Shown here: piece after piece, positions 8,324-15,816 of the stretch | Numbering within the stretch: the first letter of the stretch is position 1 | How the letters are laid out: every line of letters begins with the position of its first letter | Assembly: GCA_964402505.1 (NCBI GenBank) | Contig: CAYOCP010000021.1 | Coordinates: 14,755 to 78,754 of the forward strand | From: SLRI01 sp964402505 | GTDB taxonomy: Bacteria > Pseudomonadota > Alphaproteobacteria > Geminicoccales > Geminicoccaceae | DNA: 64,000 nt | Direction of reading: 5' to 3' | The notes under the pieces: generated by a model | Seen by the model: only the letters and a program-made list of their open reading frames with translations | Database searches by the model: none | Told to the model about the DNA's origin: nothing | Program-made: the position numbers and the translations under genes

Positions 8324-9624
8324 GAAGGCACCTCCTCCGCCACCTTCGAGGGCGGCGGCCGCATCAGGGGTGCCGTGTCCACCACGCCGCCCGGTGTCAG
8401 CCCCGGAAACTGGCCCTGCGTCCAGCGCAAAACCTGCAGGGCCGGGCTGTTCAGGAGCAGCTTCGCCAGCGGCTGGCGCCAGAGCACCTGGTCCACCATG
8501 TCGTTCGGCCGGTAGGGCGCATCGGCGATGCCGTCGCCGTCGAGGTCGAAGGCGGGGTTGTCGGACCAGTAATTGCCGCGGCCGTCCGCCGACCAGTCGA
8601 GCCAGCGCGTGCCGACATACTTCACCTGCGTCTCGTTGCCGATGAAGGCGTTCCCCGTCATGGCGTTGCGCTCCGAGCCGGCGGTGAAGTGGACGCCGAT
8701 CGTGCACCCCTCGAAACGGTTGCCGCTGAAGACGTTCTTGTTGGAATTGTAGATGAAGACGCACTTCTCCGGTGCCGCGCCCTCGGCATCGGGCTCGACC
8801 AGATTGCCCAGGATCTCCGACGCATTGGCGTAGTTCAGCATGATGCCGTGCTCGCGATCGCCGATGGACACGTTGTCCAGGACGCGCAGCCGGCTCGAGT
8901 ACATGAGCGCGTAGCCCAGATGATTGCCGATCGAGACGTTGCCCTCGATCGTGCTGTCGTTGGTGTACATGTAGTGCACGGCGAAGCGCAGATCGCGAAA
9001 CCGGTTGTCCTTGAAGAGGTTGCGCTTGCTCGTCGTCGAGAAGATGCCGTCGCGGCCGTAGCGGATGTCGTTGCCCTCGACCACCGCACCCGGCGCGTTC
9101 CAGACGAAGACGCCGTTGCCGCGCTCGTTCATGCGCAGATCCCGCCGGCCCACGATGCGGTTCCCGCGCACCACCGAATCCGGCGCCCCCTCGATGTGCA
9201 CGCCGATCAGGTTGTCATCGAGAAAAACGTCCTCGACCACGGCGCCGACCGCCTCCTGGGTCAGACGGATGCCGGAATCGATGGTCGCGAGCGAGAGGCC
9301 GGAGCCGGTCACGGTCATCCCGCGCAGCACCGCCTCCGGCGCCTCGATCACGACCACGGTGCCCTCGCCGTCGCCCTGGATCACCGCATCCCGCCCGCCC
9401 TCGATGGTCAGGCGCCGGTCGACGACGATCCGCCCCGAATGAACGCCGGGCGCCAGCAGCAGCCGGTCGCCGGGTGCGGCGGCGGCGATGGCGGCGGCGA
9501 GCCCGTCCCCCGCCGCCACCTCGACGACCGCCGCGGACACGGCCGAGCCCGCCGCCACGAGCGCCCCCACGAAAGCGGAGGCGATCGCAACGTGCAGGAA
9601 CGACCCGTGCCCGCGGCCCTGCAT
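8320..9624 (-). CDS. nosD: NosD, periplasmic beta-helix copper-site maturation protein
   Basis: This 434-residue protein starts with a signal peptide (hydrophobic residues 8-30) and then runs of right-handed parallel beta-helix repeats rich in GN, such as VVRGNRIVGRR and VVEGNDIRYGRDG. This is the carbohydrate-binding/sugar hydrolase-like fold of NosD. It is the periplasmic arm of the NosDFY complex that accepts copper from NosL and contacts NosZ. The ATG at 9624 is preferred over one 75 bases upstream because it begins the signal peptide and lies two bases after the nosZ stop. Confidence 0.92.
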   Translation of the reverse strand: MQGRGHGSFLHVAIASAFVGALVAAGSAVSAAVVEVAAGDGLAAAIAAAAPGDRLLLAPGVHSGRIVVDRRLTIEGGRDAVIQGDGEGTVVVIEAPEAVLRGMTVTGSGLSLATIDSGIRLTQEAVGAVVEDVFLDDNLIGVHIEGAPDSVVRGNRIVGRRDLRMNERGNGVFVWNAPGAVVEGNDIRYGRDGIFSTTSKRNLFKDNRFRDLRFAVHYMYTNDSTIEGNVSIGNHLGYALMYSSRLRVLDNVSIGDREHGIMLNYANASEILGNLVEPDAEGAAPEKCVFIYNSNKNVFSGNRFEGCTIGVHFTAGSERNAMTGNAFIGNETQVKYVGTRWLDWSADGRGNYWSDNPAFDLDGDGIADAPYRPNDMVDQVLWRQPLAKLLLNSPALQVLRWTQGQFPGLTPGGVVDTAPLMRPPPSKVAEEVPS

Positions 9625-9626
9625 CG

Positions 9627-11555
9627 TCAGACGTTCCTGGGCTCGACCAGCATGCGGCCGCGCATCTCCATGTGCAGCGCATGGCAGAACCACTGGCAAT
9701 AGAACCAGTGCACCCCCGGCCGGTCGGCGGTGAAGGTCACCGAGGCCGTGGCCTGCGGCGCCAGCTCCATGGCGATGCCGTAATTGGCGAGGGTGAAGCC
9801 GTGGGTGAGGTCGTCGATGTCGTCCATGTTGGTGACGTAGATCGTCACCTCGTCACCCTGCTTGACCGTGAACTTCTCGAGCGAGAAGACCGGCGCTATC
9901 GAGTGCATGTAGACCCGGACCTTGTCGCCGTCGCGGATCACGTCGGCACCCCAGTCGAGATCGACCCCGTCCGCCTCGGCCTGCTTGCGCGCCTCGTCGA
10001 AGGTCGGATCGTGGCGGTCCCAGACATTGACCGGGTTAACGATGTCGCTCCTGACGATGACGATGTCGTGCGGCTCGGCGAAGGCCGGGCCGTCGTGCAC
10101 GAGCTTCATCTCGTCGCCCGAGATGTCGATGAGCTGCTCGTTCTCGGGCTTGAGCGGACCCACGTTGAGGAACCGGTCCTTCGAGAACTTGTTGAGCGAC
10201 ACCAGCCACTTGCCATCGGCCTCCTTGGTCTCGCCCATCGAGGTGTGGTTGTGGCCCGGCTGGTAGTGCACGTCGATCTTCTGGATGATCGGATCGACCT
10301 TCTCGCCGGCGAAGGCCTGGATCGCCTTCTCCATGTTCCACTTGGCGACCTGGCTGTCGATGAAGAGCGTGGTGTAGGCGTTGCCGCGCCCGTCGAAGGC
10401 GGTGTGCAACGGACCGAGACCCAGCTCCGGCTCGGCGACGATGCAGGAGCGGGGATCGGCATCCTTCTCGAAGAGCGCATCGATCAGCCGCACGTCCATG
10501 AGCGAGCAGGTCGGCGAGAGCTTGCCGTTGATGACGACGTAGTTGCCGTCCGGGGCCGTGTTGATGCCGTGCGGGCTCTGCGAGATCGGCACGTAGCGGG
10601 TGAGCGGCGAGCCCTTGCGGCCGTCGACCACCGGCACGCCGTTGAGCTCCTGGAAGTCGCCGTTCTTCACCGCCTCCTCGATGCGCGCGATGTTGAAGAT
10701 GACGACATGGTCCTGCTCGGCCGCCGTCATCTCGGCCGTGTTCATCCCCATCTCGGAATTGTAGCAGGTCGAGAACGCGTACTTGCCCTGATAGTCGCAG
10801 TCGCAATTGTCGAGATTGCCCGACACGATCACCTGCCAGGCCACCTTCATCTCGTCGCCGTCGACGGCGCTGAAGATGGCGACGTACTTCTCCGGATCGT
10901 CGAGAATGCTGCCGTCGTTGACGAGCGGCGCCTCGTGCTCGCCATTGCAGAAGAGATAGCCGGTCCGGGGATATTTCTGCGGCCGCATGCCGTGGATGTC
11001 GTGGGCGTTCGGAATCTCGAGGATCTTGTCGGTCTTCATCACGTCCATGCGGATGCGGGCCAGGCGCGTGTTGGCCTTGTCGTTGATGAAGAGGTAGCGG
11101 CCGTCATAGGTGCCGTCGGTGAACGACATGTGCGGATGGTGCGCGTCGCCGTTCTGCCAGGTGCCGCCGCGGGTCGCGAGAAACGCCTTCGTCTCCGGCG
11201 TCAGGCCCTCGGTCAGGATACGCCGACTCTCGTTGGTCTGGCCCCAGCCGGTAGCGCTGCAGCGGTTGAAGACCGGAATGCGCAAAAGCTCGCGCATCGA
11301 CGGCATGCCCAGCACCCGGACCTCGCCGCTCTGGCCCGACGACCAGAAGCCGTAATACTCGTCGAGCTGGCCCGGTGCGACGCTGCCGGCCTCTTCCGCC
11401 CGGGCCGGGGTGGGGGCGAGCCCGGTGCCGCCGGCCAGGGCCGCGATGCCGGCCGCCCCGCCGAGCCCGCCGGCCCCGGCGATGGCCGCCGCCTTGGCGG
11501 TGCCGCTCATCAGGCCGCGACGCGACAGCGCCGCCTTCCTCTGCTGCTCCGTCAT
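9627..11555 (-). CDS. nosZ: Nitrous-oxide reductase NosZ (clade I type, Tat-exported)
   Basis: This 642-residue periplasmic enzyme reduces N2O to N2. It begins with a twin-arginine signal (SRRGLM near residue 11) followed by a long Ala/Gly hydrophobic segment. The seven-bladed propeller carries CuZ histidine motifs such as DAHHPHMSF and NAHDIHGM. The C-terminal cupredoxin domain has the CuA motif CQWFCHALHMEM, with ligands at about Cys620, Cys624, His628 and Met631. The Tat signal plus co-occurring nosR marks the clade I (typical) form. It is second in the operon, 25 bp after nosR. Confidence 0.97.
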   Translation of the reverse strand: MTEQQRKAALSRRGLMSGTAKAAAIAGAGGLGGAAGIAALAGGTGLAPTPARAEEAGSVAPGQLDEYYGFWSSGQSGEVRVLGMPSMRELLRIPVFNRCSATGWGQTNESRRILTEGLTPETKAFLATRGGTWQNGDAHHPHMSFTDGTYDGRYLFINDKANTRLARIRMDVMKTDKILEIPNAHDIHGMRPQKYPRTGYLFCNGEHEAPLVNDGSILDDPEKYVAIFSAVDGDEMKVAWQVIVSGNLDNCDCDYQGKYAFSTCYNSEMGMNTAEMTAAEQDHVVIFNIARIEEAVKNGDFQELNGVPVVDGRKGSPLTRYVPISQSPHGINTAPDGNYVVINGKLSPTCSLMDVRLIDALFEKDADPRSCIVAEPELGLGPLHTAFDGRGNAYTTLFIDSQVAKWNMEKAIQAFAGEKVDPIIQKIDVHYQPGHNHTSMGETKEADGKWLVSLNKFSKDRFLNVGPLKPENEQLIDISGDEMKLVHDGPAFAEPHDIVIVRSDIVNPVNVWDRHDPTFDEARKQAEADGVDLDWGADVIRDGDKVRVYMHSIAPVFSLEKFTVKQGDEVTIYVTNMDDIDDLTHGFTLANYGIAMELAPQATASVTFTADRPGVHWFYCQWFCHALHMEMRGRMLVEPRNV

Positions 11556-11580
11556 GCTTCTCGTTCCTTCCTCCTGGTTT

Positions 11581-13788
11581 TCACGTTCGGCTCACGGCGA
11601 CCGCCCTTTGCGGCAGCACCGGCTTCGCACTGTCGCCGCTGCGCTCGTGCTGCCGCTCGCGCCGGAGCCGCCGCTTCACGCAGACCGGGCATTTGTACTC
11701 GTCCTTGTAGAGCACCTGACAGTGCAGGCACTGAATGCACTCGTTCGGGTTGATGTTGCCTTCGGGGTGGATCGACTGCACCGGACATTCATTGGCGCAG
11801 ATCTGGCAGGGATTGCCGCACTCGCGGTAGCGCTTGAGCCAGTCGAACATACGGATCCTGCCGGGAATGGCCAGCCCCGCGCCGAGCGCGCAGAGATAGC
11901 GGCAGTAGAATCGTTCGACGAAGAGACCGACGAAGACGAGCCCGCCGGCGAAAAGGACGAACCACCACTCGCGCACGAAATGCAGGATGATCGCCGTCTT
12001 GAAGGGCTCGACCTCGGCCAGGTGCTCGGCCGTGTCCAAGGAATAGAGCGAGACGCCGAAAAGTACGAGGAAAAGGATGTACTTGATCGGCCACAGCCGC
12101 TCGTGCAGCCCCCAGGGCACGCGCCACTGCGGGATGCGCAAGAGCTTGGCCAGGCGGTTGGTCAGCTCCTGCAAGGCGCCGAAGGGGCAGAGCCAGCCGC
12201 AATAGGCGCCGCGCCCCCAGAAGAGGATCGCCGCCGCGACCGAGAACCACAGGATGAAGATCAGGGGATCCATCAGGAAGTAATCCCAGCTGAAATCCGA
12301 GAGCAGCGAATTGGTGAAGGTCATGATGTTGACCACCGACAATTGCGCCTTGGCGTACCAGCCGAGCCAGAAGAGCGTGAAGGTGAGAAAGACGATGCGG
12401 CCCCAGAAGATGAAACGCTGGTAGCGCACGGCCTGCATCTGGAAGAAGAAGAGCGCGGTCAGAAGGGCGAGGGCCGCCACGACGATCGCGATGTCGATGG
12501 TGCGCGCCATCCACATCTTCTGCCAGAGCGTCGTTCGGGCACCCGCGGCGAAATCCCCCTCGCCGACCGCCGGCGCCTCCGGCCCCTGGGCCACCACGGG
12601 CGTCGGCACCGGCGCCGCCGGCTCGAGATAGCGCTCGGGCACCTGATAGTTCAGGTCATAGGTCAAGAACGCCTTCGAGGTGGCGCCGGTCGCCCGTTGC
12701 ACCAGCAATTGCAGATGCCAGGGCCGGGTCGGATCGAAGCCGCTGTCCACCGGGATGGTGAAGACGCCGATCTCGTCCAGCCGTGGCGATCCCGGTGCCG
12801 CCGACTGGGCGATGCGCTTGTGCTGGCGGTCGCGAAAGCGGATGGCGATGTCGCCCTGGATGAGCTGGATGCGGTCGAAGATGCCGCCCCTGACGTAGCC
12901 CGAGCCCTTCCACGAGTAGATGCCGCGGCCGGCGACGAAGATCGCCTGATCGCCCTCCTTCAGCCGCTCCTCGAGATTGCGCCACTCGTTGGCGCCCAGG
13001 ACCGAGCGGCCGATGGTCGGCACCGTCAGAAGGCCCGTGTAGAGATCGATGAAGGTGGTGTCGGGCGGGCCCTGCTCCGGCCGGGTCGCCGCCTCGGCAT
13101 TGCCGCTCTCCTCGAAGGCCTCGTTGACCATGCCGACATCGAGCGTCAGGCGGCGGATCGAGCCGTCGCCGACCAGCGTCAGCCAGTCCTCGACCGCGGG
13201 CGCCGCGCTGGTGTCGAGCTGGCGCGACACGGTCGGCGTCGGCGCTTCCGCCTCGAGCCCGCCCAGGCCCAGAAGCCTCGCCACCTTGATCGAGCTGCGC
13301 ACGATGCTGTCGTCGATCACCATGATCGTCACCGTGGCACCGGAGACGATGTCGAGATCGTGCCCCTCGCCGGCGGCCTCCACCTCGTGCGCCATGTCGA
13401 GGCCGACATAGCCGTCGATCACCGCCTTGATCTTGGCCTCCGGAATGCCGATCAGGACGATGGGCTCGTAGTGCTTGACCAGCTTGAGGCCGGTGATCCT
13501 GGCCTCGGCGTCGAGGGCGATCACCAGATGGATCGGCTTGCCCGAATAGCCCACCGCCCCGACGAAATCCGTGTTGACGAAGGCATGCGCCACCGTCTCC
13601 CCGCCCTTCAGGACCGGCACCACCGGCACGTCCTTGCGCACCGCCCCGAACGCATCCGCGCCGGGCGCCAGCTCCGCCGGCGTCACATCCTTGAGAAACC
13701 GGGCGAGATCGCTCGCCGCCACGGCCGGCGACGGGCCCGACGCGAGAAGGGCGAGGAAGGTCCAAAGCAGAAAGGCGAGGCGGCGCAT
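11581..13788 (-). CDS. nosR: NosR, membrane flavo-iron-sulfur protein supporting NosZ
   Basis: This 735-residue protein has a signal peptide and then a periplasmic FMN-binding domain with the covalent flavin site SGATVT (Thr near 154). Several membrane segments follow, with a CGWLCPFG motif between them. A C-terminal polyferredoxin region contains CQICANECP and CIQCLHCQVLYKDEYKCPVC. NosR passes electrons to NosZ and is needed for nos expression. The ATG chosen opens the signal peptide. An FNR-like box lies 58 bp upstream, which suggests this gene heads the operon. Confidence 0.95.
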   Translation of the reverse strand: MRRLAFLLWTFLALLASGPSPAVAASDLARFLKDVTPAELAPGADAFGAVRKDVPVVPVLKGGETVAHAFVNTDFVGAVGYSGKPIHLVIALDAEARITGLKLVKHYEPIVLIGIPEAKIKAVIDGYVGLDMAHEVEAAGEGHDLDIVSGATVTIMVIDDSIVRSSIKVARLLGLGGLEAEAPTPTVSRQLDTSAAPAVEDWLTLVGDGSIRRLTLDVGMVNEAFEESGNAEAATRPEQGPPDTTFIDLYTGLLTVPTIGRSVLGANEWRNLEERLKEGDQAIFVAGRGIYSWKGSGYVRGGIFDRIQLIQGDIAIRFRDRQHKRIAQSAAPGSPRLDEIGVFTIPVDSGFDPTRPWHLQLLVQRATGATSKAFLTYDLNYQVPERYLEPAAPVPTPVVAQGPEAPAVGEGDFAAGARTTLWQKMWMARTIDIAIVVAALALLTALFFFQMQAVRYQRFIFWGRIVFLTFTLFWLGWYAKAQLSVVNIMTFTNSLLSDFSWDYFLMDPLIFILWFSVAAAILFWGRGAYCGWLCPFGALQELTNRLAKLLRIPQWRVPWGLHERLWPIKYILFLVLFGVSLYSLDTAEHLAEVEPFKTAIILHFVREWWFVLFAGGLVFVGLFVERFYCRYLCALGAGLAIPGRIRMFDWLKRYRECGNPCQICANECPVQSIHPEGNINPNECIQCLHCQVLYKDEYKCPVCVKRRLRRERQHERSGDSAKPVLPQRAVAVSRT

Positions 13789-13845
13789 CCGATCATCCCG
13801 AAGCCACGAGGCGACCCTACCTCCCAAGTCTCGCGGCGCGCGGCC

Positions 13846-13859
13846 ATGATCTATGTCAA
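13846..13859. promoter_or_regulatory. FNR/NnrR-type binding site upstream of nosR
   Basis: Read on the minus strand the site is TTGACATAGATCAT. It matches the Crp/Fnr-family consensus TTGAT-N4-ATCAA at 8 of 10 defined positions, with one mismatch per half site. It lies 58 bp before the nosR start, in the short gap after sugE. Low-oxygen or nitric-oxide control of nos operons by such regulators is established in other proteobacteria; its use here is inferred from position. Confidence 0.5.
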
Positions 13860-13885
13860 GATGCGGCAACGCAGCATGGAGGCGG

Positions 13886-14206
13886 TCAGGCGTCCGAGGC
13901 CACCTTCATCAGAACGAGGCCCGACGTGATCAGGGCGGCGGCGATCAGCCGCCAGAGCGTCACCTGCTCGCCCAGCACCACGATGCCGACCAGGAAGGCG
14001 CCCACCGCACCGATGCCGGTCCAGATCATGTAGGCCGTGCCGAGCGGCAGGGAGCGCATGGCCAGGGCCAGAAGGCCGAAGCTCGCGAGCATGGCGGCAA
14101 GCGTCACCAGCGTCGGCCAGAGCCGGCTGAAGCCGTCCGACTGCTTCATGAAGAAGGCCCAGACCACCTCGAGCAGCCCGGCCGCGATCAGCATGACCCA
14201 GGCCAT
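13886..14206 (-). CDS. sugE: Small multidrug resistance family exporter, Gdx/SugE subtype
   Basis: This 106-residue protein has four membrane segments and the SMR proton/substrate glutamate at residue 13 in AGLLEVVWAFF. The stretches SLPLGTAYMIWTGIGAVGAF and GIVVLGEQ match the SugE branch, known to export guanidinium (Gdx). A GGAGGG lies just upstream of the ATG. The 5' side is occupied by tandem and palindromic repeats (14217-14553). I see no recognisable guanidine riboswitch there. The protein would act as an antiparallel homodimer. Confidence 0.9.
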   Translation of the reverse strand: MAWVMLIAAGLLEVVWAFFMKQSDGFSRLWPTLVTLAAMLASFGLLALAMRSLPLGTAYMIWTGIGAVGAFLVGIVVLGEQVTLWRLIAAALITSGLVLMKVASDA

Positions 14207-14216
14207 TCACGACCCT

Positions 14217-14306
14217 CCAAATGGGGGACACGAACCGAATTTAACCTCTTCGCTTCGTGCGCCAAATGGGGGACACGAACCGAATTTAACCTTTTCGCTT
14301 CGTGCG
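14217..14306. repeat. Two tandem 45-bp direct repeats in the sugE leader
   Basis: The copies are 14217-14261 and 14262-14306 and differ at one base (44/45 identical). Each begins CCAAATGGGGGACACGAACC, continues with an AT-richer GAATTTAACC stretch and ends in CTTCGTGCG. CACGAA and TTCGTG inside each copy can pair. The first copy directly abuts the sugE ribosome binding site, so the repeats would lie in its leader. The G-run followed by ACACGAACCGAATTT resembles REP-like intergenic elements; the origin is inferred. Confidence 0.85.
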
Positions 14307-14312
14307 GCCGGC

Positions 14313-14456
14313 GTTGCATCTCGTGCAACATCGGCCCTTCGGAGGTTGCAGGAGATGCAACATCGACCTTCGGGATGTTGCACGCGATGCAACATCCGCG
14401 CTCGGGTTGTTGCCTCTGATGCAACGTCCGCCAACGCATGTTGCATCTCCTGCAAC
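14313..14456. repeat. Array of five 17-bp palindromes GTTGCA-N5-TGCAAC at 31-32 bp spacing
   Basis: The units are 14313-14329, 14345-14361, 14377-14393, 14409-14425 and 14440-14456. Starts are separated by 32, 32, 32 and 31 bp. All have 6-bp arms except the fourth, where one arm base is changed. The second unit is the exact reverse complement of the fifth. The third has arms extended to ten bases (GGATGTTGCA and TGCAACATCC). The 14-15 base spacers are related in the first three gaps (AT-C-G, CTCGG or TTCGG). The spacing is close to three DNA turns. I see no coding sense in this block. Confidence 0.85.
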
Positions 14457-14463
14457 ATCCGAC

Positions 14464-14553
14464 GACGAAGGAACCCGGCGAATCCACGAGCGAACCCGGC
14501 GAAAGGCCCTGGATCGACGAACGAACCCGGGCCGCGACGAAGGAACCCTGAAC
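14464..14553. repeat. Four short irregular repeats ACGAAGGAACCCGGCGAA
   Basis: Related 17-18 bp copies begin at 14464, 14486, 14517 and 14537. The shared core is ACGA-(A/G)-(G/C)-GAACCC. Unlike the neighbouring palindromes they are not regularly spaced (22, 31 and 20 bp). The remaining bases to 14687, where the hisC-like gene ends, hold an AT-rich TTATTGGAAAAAGG patch and nothing else I can identify. Confidence 0.6.
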
Positions 14554-14687
14554 CTCGCAGCTTATTGGAAAAAGGCACTTTTCTCCCGTTCCCGCGCCGT
14601 TCGGCGGGGCCATCGAGGCCGGCGAGGAAGGCGTGCCGGACGAACCCCGGCAGCGCTTGACGCGACACCAGGCATAGGGTATAAGTC

Positions 14688-15806
14688 CTAGGATGCCTGG
14701 GCGACAGCGCGGAAGACCGTGGCGAAGCGGGCGCGCTCGGCGGCGGTGCCGACGGAGACCCGGATGCAGCGGTTCAGCGGGGCGACGCCGGGCCTTCTGA
14801 TGAAGACGCCGGCGGTGGCGAGGGCTTCGAGGAGGGCGCTGCCGCGCTCGGGTCCGCGGCCTTCGGGATCGACATCGATGGCGACGAAGTTGGTGGCCGA
14901 CGGCAGGGCCACGAAGCCGAGCTCGGTGGCCAATGCCGCGTACTCCTCCCGGCCGCGCGCCACCTCGGCCACCACCCCGGCGACGAAGCCCGGATCGTCG
15001 AGCGAGGCCATGGCCGCCGCCTGGGCCAGCCGGTTGACGCCGAAATGGTTGCGGATCCGGCCCACCGCACCGATCACTCCGGCATCGGCGATGGCGTAGC
15101 CGATCCTCAGTCCGGCCATGCCGTGCGCCTTGGAGAAGGTGCGCAGGCGAACCACCCGTGGATCGTCCGTGACGATGGGCGGCGCGGCATCGCCCGGCGC
15201 GAACTCGATATAGGCCTCGTCGAGCAGCACCATCGTGCCGGGGGGCAGTTCCTGGAGAAAGCGCCCGATCGCCGCAGCACCGTGCCAGGTGCCCATGGGG
15301 TTGTCGGGATTGGCGAGATAGACGAGCCTCGCCCTCTCCCGCCGCACCGCCGAGGCGAGCCCCAGGAGGTCCTCCTTGTCGTCGCGGTAGGGCACGGCGA
15401 CGAGCCGCCCGCCGAAGCCGGCGACGTGGTAGTTGAAGGTGGGATAGGCGCCGGCCGAGGTCACGACCGGATCGCCGGGCTCGACCACCGCCCGCACCAG
15501 CACGCCCAGAAGCTCGTCGATGCCGGCGCCGACGACGATCTCGCCCGTCCCCACGCCGTGCAGCCCGGCCAGCCGTTCCCTGAGGTCGAAGGCCTCGGGA
15601 TCGCCGTACCAGGCGGCCCGGCCGAGCTCCCGGCGGATCGCCTCGGCGGCCAGGGGCGAGAGCCCGAAGGCGCTCTCGTTGGCGCCGAGCCGCAGCTCGA
15701 AGCCGCGCCCGCCCCGCCGCTCCAGGGCCTCCGGGCCGACGAAGGGGATCGTCGCCGGCAGACCCTGGACGAGGTCGGTGAAGCGGGGGTGCCGCCCCGT
15801 CGCCAC
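14688..15806 (-). CDS. Histidinol-phosphate aminotransferase family PLP enzyme (HisC-like)
   Basis: This 372-residue fold-type I aminotransferase has the PLP lysine in TFSKAHGMAGLRIGYA and the conserved LANPDNPMGT and DEAYIEF motifs. I place the start at a GTG ten bases after the aldehyde dehydrogenase stop; the open frame reaches further upstream only as a shadow inside that gene. It may be a true histidine biosynthesis enzyme. Its tight pairing with a semialdehyde-type dehydrogenase, away from other his genes, makes a catabolic transamination role equally plausible. Confidence 0.82.
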   Translation of the reverse strand: MATGRHPRFTDLVQGLPATIPFVGPEALERRGGRGFELRLGANESAFGLSPLAAEAIRRELGRAAWYGDPEAFDLRERLAGLHGVGTGEIVVGAGIDELLGVLVRAVVEPGDPVVTSAGAYPTFNYHVAGFGGRLVAVPYRDDKEDLLGLASAVRRERARLVYLANPDNPMGTWHGAAAIGRFLQELPPGTMVLLDEAYIEFAPGDAAPPIVTDDPRVVRLRTFSKAHGMAGLRIGYAIADAGVIGAVGRIRNHFGVNRLAQAAAMASLDDPGFVAGVVAEVARGREEYAALATELGFVALPSATNFVAIDVDPEGRGPERGSALLEALATAGVFIRRPGVAPLNRCIRVSVGTAAERARFATVFRAVAQAS

Positions 15807-15816
15807 CGCCCCCGGC

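Noticed and set aside
14313..14456. CRISPR array
   Set aside because: The repeats are only 17 bp with variable centres, the spacers are 14-15 bp and partly alike, and no cas genes are present.
14207..14668. 153-codon open frame on the minus strand through the repeat block, with FGSCPPF repeated
   Set aside because: The repeated peptide is just the translation of the tandem 45-bp repeats, and the rest is translated palindromes. There is no ribosome binding site or family resemblance.
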